This document shows positions 1-8,389 of a stretch of 64,000 nucleotides of DNA, piece by piece (positions within the stretch are counted from its first letter, which is position 1; the number at the start of each line of letters is the position of its first letter). The position numbers and the translations under genes are program-made. The notes beneath the pieces are model-generated. The model did not search any database, was not told the origin of the DNA, and was given only the letters and a program-made list of their open reading frames with translations. The DNA lies in NCBI GenBank assembly GCA_048526005.1, contig DBFVEH010000021.1:434001-498000 (forward strand), given 5' to 3'. This DNA comes from QALR01 sp900552255. GTDB taxonomy: Bacteria; Bacillota; Clostridia; Oscillospirales; CAG-272.

Positions 1-396
1 ATTTCCCGCTTCGACATAATATGAGAGCGTCATACCTCCGTTTGAATCGATCCGGGTGACGGTATAGAGCAGCTCTTCGTCCCGCACGGACGGCATCTCT
101 TCCGCCAATGACATTTGAGAAAGCATTTCGTCGACAGCCAAAACCGTCTTTTTGTCCTCATAATCTCGGATCACCTTTCCGTCTGCCTCGATCATAATTC
201 TTTTCACGTAAGCATCCTTATTCTTCAAGTGAAACAAATCGACGCCCGGTGAAAGCAGAACGGAAAAAACGATCAAAAGGCAAGCCGCTGCCGAGGAAAA
301 AGAAAGAATCATACTTCTTCTTGTCATTTTCCGTTCCGACAAAAGCCGGTCGCGCTTCTCATAAAGCGTGCGCTTATATTCCTCCGGTGTTTTCAT
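1..396 (-). CDS. anti-sigma-factor-like membrane protein (3' end cut by window edge)
   Basis: Read from an ATG at 396 that overlaps the sigma-factor stop (ATGA), the frame stays open for 132 codons to base 1, so the C-terminus lies outside the window. The product starts MKTPEEYKRTLYEKRD, a charged cytoplasmic stretch of about 32 residues. One transmembrane segment follows (about residues 33-50, rich in Ser/Ala/Leu/Ile), then an extracytoplasmic part with alternating beta-like sequence. This layout (short cytoplasmic tail, one membrane span, outer sensor region), translationally coupled to an ECF sigma gene, is what is expected of an anti-sigma or sigma-linked regulator. No zinc-finger HxxxCxxC motif is visible, so the anti-sigma role is inferred from context only. 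Confidence 0.7.
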   Translation of the reverse strand, partial: MKTPEEYKRTLYEKRDRLLSERKMTRRSMILSFSSAAACLLIVFSVLLSPGVDLFHLKNKDAYVKRIMIEADGKVIRDYEDKKTVLAVDEMLSQMSLAEEMPSVRDEELLYTVTRIDSNGGMTLSYYVEAGN

Positions 397-935
397 CCGT
401 ATGACCACTCCCTTTCCATTGTTGTGTGCAAGGCAGACCTTGCCCGCATAACCAAATTCTCGATTTGCTTACGGGATTTCTTCATGACGGCTCCCGCCTC
501 CGAATATGACATTCCCTCAAAATAAAGCAGATGAATGACCGTAGCATAGTCCTGGGGAAGCCCCGCAATTGCTTTGTATAACGTCCGCTTCTCCTCATTT
601 TTCAACATTTCCTGCTCAAAGGAGCGGTATTCCTCCGACCTCTCGGCAGTCTCTTCATCGGAGTATACGATTCTCCCCCGTTTTTTCAGATAATTGAAGG
701 CTTTGTTGCGCGCGATCGTAAAAAGATAGGTTTTGAGCGATACCCGAAAATCATATCGTTTCGGATGAAGCAAAAGCTCCAAAAAGGCGTCTTGGGACAA
801 ATCCTCGGCGGCGTCGAGATCGCCGGTATAGCGGTTGATAAAAAAAATCAGATTTTCACGGTAAAGCTCCACAATTCCGTCGAAAGCCGTTTTCTCGCCC
901 AACAGATACTGACGATATAAGCTCTCGCCGTCCAT
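393..935 (-). CDS. ECF RNA polymerase sigma factor (sigma-70 family)
   Basis: A 180-residue protein of typical ECF size. Region 2 lies at about residues 20-85 and includes DAAEDLSQDAFLELL, the core-binding and -10 recognition part. Region 4 is at about 120-172, with LPQDYATVIHLLYFEGMSYSE followed by a helix-turn-helix (SRKQIENLVMRARSAL). It would direct RNA polymerase to a small regulon in response to an envelope or extracellular signal. The start is supported by a GGAGG site 8 bases upstream. It sits 23 bases downstream of a lipoprotein gene and overlaps the next gene by 4 bases, so lipoprotein, sigma and anti-sigma-like protein are probably one operon and may form a sensing unit. The ECF subgroup cannot be assigned by eye. 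Confidence 0.93.
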   Translation of the reverse strand: MDGESLYRQYLLGEKTAFDGIVELYRENLIFFINRYTGDLDAAEDLSQDAFLELLLHPKRYDFRVSLKTYLFTIARNKAFNYLKKRGRIVYSDEETAERSEEYRSFEQEMLKNEEKRTLYKAIAGLPQDYATVIHLLYFEGMSYSEAGAVMKKSRKQIENLVMRARSALHTTMEREWSYG

Positions 936-958
936 AGAAGACGCCTCCTCTCAAAAGG

Positions 959-1546
959 TTATTTCAGATTTTTAAAAGCGGCTTCGATTTCCTGACAGGT
1001 TTCCTTCGACGCCATGCAGAGCATCACGACGTTGCCGTTTACCGCAACGGTCACCTCTTCGGCAAACATGCAAATCCACTTTCCCGGATCGGCATGCGTT
1101 TCTATCAAATCCGCGATCTCCTCCGTCCTGTCGGAATCGACTCTGACAAGGCAGAAGGAATATCCGCCGCCAATCATGTACTCCGAGGCCACAGCTTCCG
1201 CAAAGTCAAAATCCGTGCCGAAATAGCGTGAAAGATTTTCCGCATCCACTTCCGTATTGTAGAAATTATCTACCGACTTTCCGCAGGCCGAATAGACCTT
1301 ATCGAGGATATCCATGAGCGCCATATCGTCGATCGTCTCTGCCGGCTCCGGCGCTTCGGTCGTTTCCTCCGGATCTGTCGTATCCTCTGCTCCCGTCGTC
1401 TCCGTCGGCGCTGTTGTTTCCTCCGGATTTTTCGTCTCCGATGGCGTGCTTCCGGTGGTTTCGGACGGCGACGGCGTTTGGCCGCAGGCGGCAAAAAGAC
1501 ACAGCAGCGCGGCAAGCGCTAAAATGGTGCAAATCAGTTTTTTCAT
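959..1546 (-). CDS. secreted lipoprotein with Thr/Glu-rich linker and DUF4358-like domain
   Basis: A 195-residue protein with a lipoprotein signal peptide (MKKLICTILALAALLCLFAAC; lipobox FAAC, Cys21). A low-complexity linker rich in ETT/PEETT repeats spans about residues 24-70 and a folded domain spans about 72-195. The domain contains a conserved-looking hydrophobic core (SFCLVRVDSDRTEEIADLIE) followed by a strand (VTVAVNGNVVMLCMAS), resembling DUF4358, a family of unknown function common in Clostridia lipoproteins. The linker would lift the domain away from the membrane. As first gene of the ECF sigma operon it could be the surface partner of the sensing unit, which is an inference. The other readings of the Thr-rich stretch are shadows. 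Confidence 0.8.
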   Translation of the reverse strand: MKKLICTILALAALLCLFAACGQTPSPSETTGSTPSETKNPEETTAPTETTGAEDTTDPEETTEAPEPAETIDDMALMDILDKVYSACGKSVDNFYNTEVDAENLSRYFGTDFDFAEAVASEYMIGGGYSFCLVRVDSDRTEEIADLIETHADPGKWICMFAEEVTVAVNGNVVMLCMASKETCQEIEAAFKNLK

Positions 1547-1786
1547 TGTTTTTTTCCTTTCTCTATGCTTTGAGCATGTGTCAAGCAGACAGCCCGAAAG
1601 CTTTCATTTTAAATTTTGTATTTTGTTTTCGGACTTTGTCTATTATACAAATGAAACGAAAAAAACACTCTCTGATTTTTTTAAATTTTTTGTTTTTTCA
1701 GTATATCATAAAATGTGCAAAAATCAACCGTCACATGACGATCTCACGACTTTTGCAAAAATTTCATATACTGTCATTGTTTAAAA

Positions 1787-1805
1787 GAGAGGCGCAAGGC
1801 CTCTC
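1787..1805 (+). promoter_or_regulatory. hairpin in the asnB leader
   Basis: GAGAGGC / GCCTCTC form a perfect 7-bp stem with a 5-base loop, ending about 6 bases before the asnB ribosome-binding site (AAGGGGGAA, 1811-1818). It may affect mRNA stability or translation, but there is no U-run, so it is not a terminator. Bases 1547-1825 otherwise hold only AT-rich promoter-like sequence for the divergent genes. A TATAAT-like hexamer for the minus-strand operon is visible near 1635. Confidence 0.4.
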
Positions 1806-1825
1806 GCGAAAAGGGGGAACTTTTT

Positions 1826-3643
1826 ATGTGCTCGATCTGCGGCATTCTGGGCGGAAATCAAGAACATCAGCGGGAAGTGATTTCCGCCGTCAACGAAACC
1901 ATGAAAACAAGAGGGCCCGACCAAAACGGGATCTATCTCTCCGGAAACGTATCTCTCGGACACAACCGGCTTGCCATCATCGACGTCGAAAACGGCATAC
2001 AGCCGATGACAAGAAGCTACATGGGACACGACTTCACCATCGTTTACAACGGAGAGCTGTACAATACGCCGGAGCTTACCGCTCTTATCAAAGAACACGG
2101 CGTCACGCCCAAAACCTACTGCGATACGGAGGTCGTCCTGTATCTCTATATCCTTTTCGGGAAAAAATGCGCTTCCATGCTCGACGGCATCTTTGCCTTT
2201 GCGGTATATGACGCGGCGCTGGACGAAACCTATCTCGCGCGCGACCGCTTCGGCATCAAGCCGCTGTTTTATGCCGTCTCGGGAGAAACGCTCATCTTCG
2301 CTTCCGAAATCAAGGCGCTGCTCCGGTATCCCGGTATCAGGCCTGAGGTGGACAGAATCGGTCTTTGGGAGCTTCTCTTCCTTTCCCCCGATCGGATCGG
2401 CTGCATTTTCAAGGGGATCTGCGAAATCGAGCCCGCGCATCAGGCGGTATGGAAAAATGGTTCGCTTTCCGTCGAGGCTTATTGGAAGCTCACGGCCGGC
2501 GAATGTCGGGACAGCCGTTCCGATATCATCGAAAATACACGCTTCCTGCTGAAAGACGCCATCCGCCGTCAGCTCGTATCGGACGTACCGCTGTGTACCC
2601 TGCTCTCCGGCGGGCTCGATTCCTCCGTCATCAGCTCCGTTGCGGCGGAATATTACAGAGAGCACGGCATGACGCTCGACACCTATTCGTTTGAATACGA
2701 GGGCAACCGCGAGAATTTTAAAAGCAGTCTTTTCCAGCCGCAAAGCGACGACGAATACGCCGTCTACATGGCGCACTATCTCGGCACCCGCCATCATGTT
2801 CTGACCGCTCCCACCAAAGAGGTCGCGGGACTTCTCGGAACGGCGGCGCTTGCAAGGGACTATCCGGGACAGGCGGACATCGATTCCTCTCTGCTGTATT
2901 TCTGCCGGCGGATCAAGGAACAGCATACGGTGGCAATTTCGGGAGAATGCGCCGACGAGATTTTCGGCGGATATCCGTGGTTTTACCGTCCGGAAATGCT
3001 CGCCCATCCGTTTTTCCCGTGGATCCATGAGCCGATGCTGCGCGCTTCCCTCTTTGACGACAACCTCGTCCATGCAGGCGAGGGCTATGACTATATCCGG
3101 ACAAAATACAAGGAAAGCATGGACGCCTGCCCGCTGCTCGACACGGATACCGAACCGATGCGCCAAAGCCGCCTTGCCACATGGCTTTCCGTCAAATTCT
3201 TCATGACCTCCCTGCTCGAACGCAAGGACCGCATGAGCATGGCCTCGGCCGTGGAGGTGCGCGTCCCGTTTGCCGATCACCGCATTTTGGAATACGTATA
3301 CAACGTGCCGTGGGAGATCAAATTTGAAAATCAGGTGGAGAAGGCGCTTCTGCGCAACGCAATGGCGGAATACCTGCCGGAAAAAATCCTGACACGCAAG
3401 AAAAGTCCCTATCCGAAAACGCAGAACCCCGAATATGAACGCGCGGTCAGAGATGCTCTTCAGGAAAGACTGCAAAAAAAGAACACGCCCCTTTCCTCCA
3501 TGTTAAACAAGAAAAAATTTGAAGAATTTTTAACCTCCGACAACGAAACATGGTTCGGACAGCTCATGAGCCGCCCGCAGCTGCTCGCATGGCTGCTGCA
3601 ATTCGACATTTGGGCGGAAGCCTATCATATCGATTTCGTATAA
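1826..3643 (+). CDS. asnB: asparagine synthase (glutamine-hydrolysing)
   Basis: A 605-residue cytosolic enzyme making asparagine from aspartate, glutamine and ATP. It begins MCSICGILGG, so Cys2 is the glutaminase nucleophile after Met removal. The class-II glutaminase domain covers about residues 2-190 (RLAIID, YNGELYN, ARDRFGIKPL visible). The synthetase domain follows with the ATP-binding loop LLSGGLDSSV near residue 260. The C-terminal part carries RKDRMSMASAVEVRVPFAD. Length and domains match AsnB. An AAGGGGGAA ribosome-binding site precedes the ATG, with a hairpin just upstream. It is a single-gene unit closed by a terminator shared with the convergent hsp20 gene. It is complete and 54 kb from the peptide cluster, so I treat it as housekeeping and not as a lasso-peptide cyclase. 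Confidence 0.97.
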   Translation: MCSICGILGGNQEHQREVISAVNETMKTRGPDQNGIYLSGNVSLGHNRLAIIDVENGIQPMTRSYMGHDFTIVYNGELYNTPELTALIKEHGVTPKTYCDTEVVLYLYILFGKKCASMLDGIFAFAVYDAALDETYLARDRFGIKPLFYAVSGETLIFASEIKALLRYPGIRPEVDRIGLWELLFLSPDRIGCIFKGICEIEPAHQAVWKNGSLSVEAYWKLTAGECRDSRSDIIENTRFLLKDAIRRQLVSDVPLCTLLSGGLDSSVISSVAAEYYREHGMTLDTYSFEYEGNRENFKSSLFQPQSDDEYAVYMAHYLGTRHHVLTAPTKEVAGLLGTAALARDYPGQADIDSSLLYFCRRIKEQHTVAISGECADEIFGGYPWFYRPEMLAHPFFPWIHEPMLRASLFDDNLVHAGEGYDYIRTKYKESMDACPLLDTDTEPMRQSRLATWLSVKFFMTSLLERKDRMSMASAVEVRVPFADHRILEYVYNVPWEIKFENQVEKALLRNAMAEYLPEKILTRKKSPYPKTQNPEYERAVRDALQERLQKKNTPLSSMLNKKKFEEFLTSDNETWFGQLMSRPQLLAWLLQFDIWAEAYHIDFV

Positions 3644-3646
3644 AAA

Positions 3647-3680
3647 GAAAAAGGCGGTTTTTCACCGCCTTTTCTTTTTT
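3647..3680. terminator. bidirectional rho-independent terminator
   Basis: A GAAAAAGGCGG / CCGCCTTTTC stem with a 7-base loop, with an A-run on one side and a T-run on the other. It sits between the convergent asnB and hsp20 ends and serves both. Confidence 0.9.
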
Positions 3681-3685
3681 TAATA

Positions 3686-4141
3686 TTACTCAATTTCCAC
3701 ATGCCTCGGCGAAGACGAGACCGTCTCCTTCTTCGGGAGCGTCAGCGTCAAAACGCCGTTATCGTATTTCGCCTTGATGTTCTCCGTATCGATTTCCGAA
3801 ACGTCGAACTGTCTCGAATAAAGACCGTAGGAACGCTCGCAGCGGATATATTTGTCTTTCTTGTCCGTATCCTCGTGCTCAGAATGGCGCTCGGCGCGAA
3901 CCGTCAGGACATCTCCGTCGATATCAAGGCCGATATCCTCTTTTTTGAAGCCCGGCAGATCGGCCTCCAGAACATACTCCTTGCCGTTATCGGTGATATC
4001 CGTCTTGAATTCGGAAAGCGCCCTCGAATCGAAGAAGCCAAACGGATTTGAGAAGAAATTCCTTTCAAACGCTTCCATATCGCGGAAAGGATTATAAGAA
4101 GTTACATTGTTTTTGCGTTCATAGGGTTTGAGATCAAACAT
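3686..4141 (-). CDS. Hsp20/alpha-crystallin small heat-shock protein
   Basis: A 151-residue ATP-independent holdase chaperone. The alpha-crystallin domain covers about residues 45-140, with KTDITDNGKEYVLEADLPGF at its start and GVLTLTLPKKE at its end (the GVLTLxLPK signature). The N-terminal segment holds DMEAFERNFFSNPFGF, a family hallmark, and the tail is short. The GGAGGT ribosome-binding site is 8 bases before the ATG. A perfect CIRCE operator lies 217 bases upstream on the shared intergenic region, so HrcA repression is likely. It converges with asnB and shares its terminator. Confidence 0.95.
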   Translation of the reverse strand: MFDLKPYERKNNVTSYNPFRDMEAFERNFFSNPFGFFDSRALSEFKTDITDNGKEYVLEADLPGFKKEDIGLDIDGDVLTVRAERHSEHEDTDKKDKYIRCERSYGLYSRQFDVSEIDTENIKAKYDNGVLTLTLPKKETVSSSPRHVEIE

Positions 4142-4357
4142 AATAATTACCTCCGAATCTTACTAAAATTTGTTATTATTTTATCTTAATCCGATTGCGT
4201 TTATACACGTTCGGCGTGGATTAAGCGGCCCCCGGACGGCAAGCATGAAACATGGCAACCATCTCCCCTTTCGGATCCTATCTCTTTGATCCTTACATTT
4301 TTTATTATAGTCCGCTTTGTGACAAAGAAACGGTTTTTATATGAACGCTTTGTAAAT

Positions 4358-4384
4358 TTAGCACTCTCTATGAACGAGTGCTAA
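4358..4384. promoter_or_regulatory. CIRCE operator (HrcA-binding site)
   Basis: TTAGCACTC-N9-GAGTGCTAA, an exact match to the CIRCE consensus with the canonical 9-base spacer. HrcA binds this element and represses heat-shock genes in Bacillota. The gap 4142-4546 lies between divergent hsp20 and the 5'-nucleotidase gene. Being palindromic, the site does not show direction, but hsp20 is the expected target. A TATAAT hexamer on the minus strand at 4304-4309 lies between CIRCE and hsp20. The rest of the 405-base gap is AT-rich and shows no gene. Confidence 0.93.
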
Positions 4385-4546
4385 ATTTTGTTTTCCAAAA
4401 ATATGCTCATCTTGCAGCTTTCGTGAAAAATTGCAGAAAATCAGAAAATAAGTATCGATTTTCCAGCAAATCTATGGTAAAATAACCATGTCCAGTTATG
4501 CCGACGGCAAACGCATAACAAATCCATATCAAAACGGAGCTTATAT

Positions 4547-6481
4547 ATGAAAACAGCAAGAAAAATCTTCACTTTTTTCCTCTGTATGCTGCTTATGTGC
4601 GCCGCTCTGCTGCAAATCACGGCAACTTCCCCCGAAATGCCGGAAAAGACGGCCACCATTTTGTTTACCCACGATATGCACTCGCATTTCCTTCCGGTCA
4701 AAACGGAAAACGGCGGAGAATCCGGCGGCTATGCAAGACTCTATACCCTGCTCGAACGGGAGCGCGCGGCATCCCCCGGCGCCATCACCCTTGACGGCGG
4801 CGACTTCTCTATGGGCTCGCTTTTCCAAACAATCTATGCGACCGATGCTGCGGAGCTTCGGATCCTCGGCGATCTCGGTTATGACGCGGTGACGCTCGGC
4901 AATCACGAGTTCGACTTCCGTCAAAGCGGACTCACGGAGATGCTGACAAATGCGCTCCGCTCCGAAGACACGCTGCCGCCGATCGTCCTTGCCAATTATT
5001 TTCCGCATAAGGAGGGAGACGAGGACTTCACGGAATCCGACGCTGCCGCATGGCAGGCTTATGAGGATTACGGAATCCGCGATTATATCATGATCGAAAA
5101 AGAGGGCGTCCGTTTCGCGGTTTTCGGTATATTCGGAGAGGAAGCCGACGAGGATGCGCCGATGTCCGGCATGGTTTTTGAGGATCCGGTCACGGCGGCT
5201 GGGCGCGTCGTCGCCGCTATTCAGGCAAACGAAACATATGACTTCATCATCTGTCTTTCCCATTCCGGCACCTCCGAAAAGCTCTCGGATTCCGAGGATG
5301 TAAAGCTCGCCAAGGCCGTCGACGGCATCGACGTCATCGTGAGCGCCCATTCCCACACAACGCTGACGGAGCCTATCTCCGTGAACGATACCCTGATCGT
5401 CTCCTGCGGCTCCTACGCGCAGAATCTCGGTGTGCTGAAAATCGCCCGCAGCGCAAACGGAAAGGTCAAGCTTCTGTCCTATGAGCTGATTCCGGTCGAT
5501 GAGACGGTGGAGGAAAACGCGGAGATCGCGGATATCATCGCCGGATACAAGGAGCTGGTATCCGAGCATTATCTGACAAATTACGGCATGACCTTCGACG
5601 AGGTGCTCGCCGTTTCTCCGTTTGATTTCGACGAGGTCTACGGCGCCCAAGCAGACAAGGCCATCGGAAACCTTATCGCCGACGCCTATTGGTATGCGGT
5701 AAAGGAAGCGGAAGGCGACGATGCGGAGCCGCTCGCCTTTACGATGAACGCCGCCGGTGTCATTCGAGGCACCTTCCCCGCCGGAGACATAACGGTAAGC
5801 GACGCTTTCAACGTGCTGTCTCTCGGCGTCGGCGCGGACGGCACGCCCGGCTATCCGCTCGTCTCTTTCTATCTCACCGGACGCGAAATCAAAGACGGCT
5901 TCGAGGTCGATGCCTCCGTCACGCCGCTGATGCCGGCGGCACAGCTATACGGACGCGGCATGTACTGGAAATACAACACAAGCCGCATGATCTTCAACAA
6001 GGTCGTCGAAGGAGGGCAAACGCTTGAGGACGGAACCGTGATTCCGCTTGAAGACGACAAGCTTTATCGAATCGTCACAGGCCTCTACTGCTGTCAGATG
6101 CTTTCCACCGTCAACGCGAAATCCTTCGGGATCCTCAGCATCACACCCCGCAACGCGGACGGCAGCTTTGTCACCGATTATGATTCCTTGATCCTCCACG
6201 ACAAGGACGGAAACGAAATCAAGGAATGGTATGCACTCGCATCCTATCTCAAAACCTTTGAGAAGAACGAGGACGGCATCCCCGTCGTCCCTGAATCCTA
6301 CTCCTCGCCGGAAGCACGCAAGGTCGTATATGCCAGCATGAATCCGTATGAGCTGCTCCGCAGCGCCAACATCTTCACATGGGCGGTCATCCTGATTGCA
6401 GCTCTCATCATCGCCGTCATCGTGCTTATCACCGTAAAAATTGTGAGAAAAAAGAAAAAACGCCAAGCCGGCAAAGCCTAA
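4547..6481 (+). CDS. cell-surface 5'-nucleotidase / UshA-family metallophosphatase
   Basis: A 644-residue protein with a signal peptide (about residues 1-27). The N-terminal calcineurin-like metallophosphatase domain (about 35-320) shows FTHDMHSHF, GGDFSMGS, GNHEFDF, CLSHSG and SAHSHT, the dimetal-site motifs. The C-terminal 5'-nucleotidase domain (about 345-590) contains AFTMNAAGVIRGTFPAGDIT. A single transmembrane helix near 610-632 is followed by KKKKRQ, so the enzyme is anchored with its catalytic part outside. Such enzymes dephosphorylate extracellular nucleotides or related phosphoesters so that nucleosides can be taken up. The exact substrate cannot be read from sequence. A GGAG site precedes the ATG and a strong terminator follows directly. 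Confidence 0.92.
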   Translation: MKTARKIFTFFLCMLLMCAALLQITATSPEMPEKTATILFTHDMHSHFLPVKTENGGESGGYARLYTLLERERAASPGAITLDGGDFSMGSLFQTIYATDAAELRILGDLGYDAVTLGNHEFDFRQSGLTEMLTNALRSEDTLPPIVLANYFPHKEGDEDFTESDAAAWQAYEDYGIRDYIMIEKEGVRFAVFGIFGEEADEDAPMSGMVFEDPVTAAGRVVAAIQANETYDFIICLSHSGTSEKLSDSEDVKLAKAVDGIDVIVSAHSHTTLTEPISVNDTLIVSCGSYAQNLGVLKIARSANGKVKLLSYELIPVDETVEENAEIADIIAGYKELVSEHYLTNYGMTFDEVLAVSPFDFDEVYGAQADKAIGNLIADAYWYAVKEAEGDDAEPLAFTMNAAGVIRGTFPAGDITVSDAFNVLSLGVGADGTPGYPLVSFYLTGREIKDGFEVDASVTPLMPAAQLYGRGMYWKYNTSRMIFNKVVEGGQTLEDGTVIPLEDDKLYRIVTGLYCCQMLSTVNAKSFGILSITPRNADGSFVTDYDSLILHDKDGNEIKEWYALASYLKTFEKNEDGIPVVPESYSSPEARKVVYASMNPYELLRSANIFTWAVILIAALIIAVIVLITVKIVRKKKKRQAGKA

Positions 6482-6488
6482 ATAAAAA

Positions 6489-6520
6489 ATACCGGACAGA
6501 GAAAATCTCTGTCCGGTATT
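6489..6520. terminator. bidirectional terminator
   Basis: AATACCGGACAGAG and its exact complement flank a 4-base loop, followed by TTTCATTTTTT. It separates the convergent 5'-nucleotidase and PAP2 genes. Confidence 0.88.
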
Positions 6521-6528
6521 TCATTTTT

Positions 6529-7272
6529 TCATGATACGCTCACCGTTTCCGTCTCCTCGGCCTGCGGCGCTACCGCGGCGGGTTTCTTCTTCTTTCTCGG
6601 CTTCCAGTGATATACGAACGGATAAACGACCGCGCACACGGCAAGTCCCGCAAAAACGTCGATGACGGAATGCTGTCTCAAAAACACGGTCGAAATGCTG
6701 ATGAGAACGGTGAGAACGCCAAAGACAATCCGCCAATACCATTTTCCGAAGCGTTCGCTGTGCCACGCGGCGAAAAACACGGCAAAGGAGCCTATCACAT
6801 GCAGAGACGGACAGACGTTGGTATTGGTATCGAAATTATAAAGGTAAAAGGCGATGTCGATAAGGAAATTGTCCCGTCCGATTTCCTCCGCCGTCTGCGG
6901 ACGGAGCTCCTGCATATTCGGGAAAACGGCATAAATAAGACAGGTGATGCTGTATGTAATGATGATAAACCACATATATTTTTTGAAAGTCGGAATCTCA
7001 AAAAACATGGAATATAAAAGCATTCCCGCAAGAAACACAAACCACAGATAATACGGAATGATGAAAAGCTCGCAGAACGGGATCAGGTCGTCAAGCGGGC
7101 ACCATATCGCATAATAGGTGATTTCATGTCCAAAAAGCCCTGCAAGCCATGGCAGCCCTCGCTCCAAAAAAGCGAATGCCAGTCCGTAGATCGGCCAAAA
7201 AAGAAGTAACCACAGATGCGAAAATTCAGGGGTGTTGAGCTTATGAAATCTAAATTTACGATAATCTACCAT
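6529..7272 (-). CDS. PAP2-superfamily membrane phosphatase (inositol-phosphotransferase-like)
   Basis: A 247-residue protein with about six membrane segments. The PAP2 core is recognisable from NVCPSLHVIGSFAVFF, a variant of the PSGH motif with the first catalytic His, and FLRQHSVIDVFAG, the R-x5-H-x3-D motif. This arrangement is typical of the Aur1/Ipt1-like PAP2_3 branch acting on lipid phosphates. The C-terminus is basic (KPRKKKK). The start has a GGAGGT site. It overlaps the glycosyltransferase gene by 17 bases and is last in a three-gene operon with an acyltransferase-like and a UgtP-like gene. It probably hydrolyses or transfers a lipid-linked phosphate in glycolipid synthesis, which is inferred from context. 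Confidence 0.85.
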   Translation of the reverse strand: MVDYRKFRFHKLNTPEFSHLWLLLFWPIYGLAFAFLERGLPWLAGLFGHEITYYAIWCPLDDLIPFCELFIIPYYLWFVFLAGMLLYSMFFEIPTFKKYMWFIIITYSITCLIYAVFPNMQELRPQTAEEIGRDNFLIDIAFYLYNFDTNTNVCPSLHVIGSFAVFFAAWHSERFGKWYWRIVFGVLTVLISISTVFLRQHSVIDVFAGLAVCAVVYPFVYHWKPRKKKKPAAVAPQAEETETVSVS

Positions 7273-8389
7273 TCCGTTCCGAAACCTCCGAGAGTACGTA
7301 GCCGCCTATTTTTTCCGCCGCATATCCCGCGAAGGATCCACGAAGCGCCAAAGAAAGTTTTTCCGCTTTTGCCGAATCGGTGAGAAGAAGATTTACCTGA
7401 GAGATCAGCCCCTCTATCGTCTCCTCCGTCACGGCAAAGCCGTTTTGAATAAAAAATTCCATATTTTTGCTTTCACAGCCCGGGACCGCATCGATGAGCA
7501 CCATCGGCAACCCCTTGGTCGCGGCCTCCGTAGAGCTTAGGCCGCCCGGCTTTGTCAAGATCACCGATGCTGCGTCCATATACAGGCTGATTTTCCGGGT
7601 AAAGCCCACGACAAACACATTCGGTATATCGCGAAATTTTCCGAATTTCTCATACAGCTTCTCATTGTTCCCGCAAATCACGACAAGAACCGTATCACAA
7701 GGGATATTCCCCGCCAGCGAAAAAGCGAGCTCGCGAAGCGGTCCGCAGCCCATGCTGCCGCACATCATAAGCACGACGCGCTTATCGGTCGGAAGTCCCA
7801 GCTCCCTTTTCGCCGACACGGCATCCACATGCTCATAAAAGGAATGCCTGACCGGGATCCCGGAGGCGATCAGCTTCTCCTCCGGCAGACCACTGCCTGT
7901 GAACTCGGGAATCAAGGATCTATGCGGAATAAAAAAAGCATCAGCATCGATCTCGTCCACGCCCGGACTGCATGTATAATCGGTAGCAACAAAATATGTT
8001 TTAAAATTCGTGAGATATTTTTTCCGGATCTCCGTCAAAATCATGGAAGCAAATATATGCGTGCTGACAATGATATCGTATCCCGCCCCCATCAGATAGT
8101 CATGGAGGCTCTCCGCATCCTTTCGGACGATATCGTAGATTACGGAGCTGTTTCCGGGCTTGGGAGGATGATTCTCGATAAATTTATACCCTGCACCGAA
8201 AAGCCGGGGGATTCTTTTGTATATAAAAACATGTCCCCAGCTGATAAAATCGGATTTGGTCTGAGAATCGAAAGCCAAAGCATCCTTGATTTCACAGAAT
8301 ACGCCGACGGATTCCAAATATTCCTTGATTGCCGACGCTGCCGAATTATGTCCGCCGCCGGTATTACATGACAATATCAGTACTCGCAT
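7256..8389 (-). CDS. UgtP/MGDG-synthase-like diacylglycerol glycosyltransferase
   Basis: A 377-residue GT28-type glycosyltransferase with the MGDG-synthase N-terminal domain (RVLILSCNTGGGHNSAASAI, residues 2-21) and a GT-B C-terminal nucleotide-sugar-binding half. The latter includes VVLMMCGSMGCGPL and the donor-binding loop TKPGGLSSTEAATKGLPMVLID near 280-303. These enzymes transfer glucose or galactose from a UDP-sugar to diacylglycerol at the inner membrane face, producing glycolipids and lipoteichoic-acid anchors. Length is near the family norm (about 380). The GAAAGG site is 7 bases before the ATG. It overlaps both neighbours (26 bases upstream, 17 downstream), so the three products are translationally coupled. 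Confidence 0.9.
   Translation of the reverse strand: MRVLILSCNTGGGHNSAASAIKEYLESVGVFCEIKDALAFDSQTKSDFISWGHVFIYKRIPRLFGAGYKFIENHPPKPGNSSVIYDIVRKDAESLHDYLMGAGYDIIVSTHIFASMILTEIRKKYLTNFKTYFVATDYTCSPGVDEIDADAFFIPHRSLIPEFTGSGLPEEKLIASGIPVRHSFYEHVDAVSAKRELGLPTDKRVVLMMCGSMGCGPLRELAFSLAGNIPCDTVLVVICGNNEKLYEKFGKFRDIPNVFVVGFTRKISLYMDAASVILTKPGGLSSTEAATKGLPMVLIDAVPGCESKNMEFFIQNGFAVTEETIEGLISQVNLLLTDSAKAEKLSLALRGSFAGYAAEKIGGYVLSEVSERNGRLS

Noticed and set aside
1826..3643. asnB as a lasso-peptide cyclase belonging to the PqqD cluster
   Set aside because: It has an intact glutaminase domain with Cys2, normal AsnB length, its own terminator, and lies 54 kb from the PqqD-like gene.
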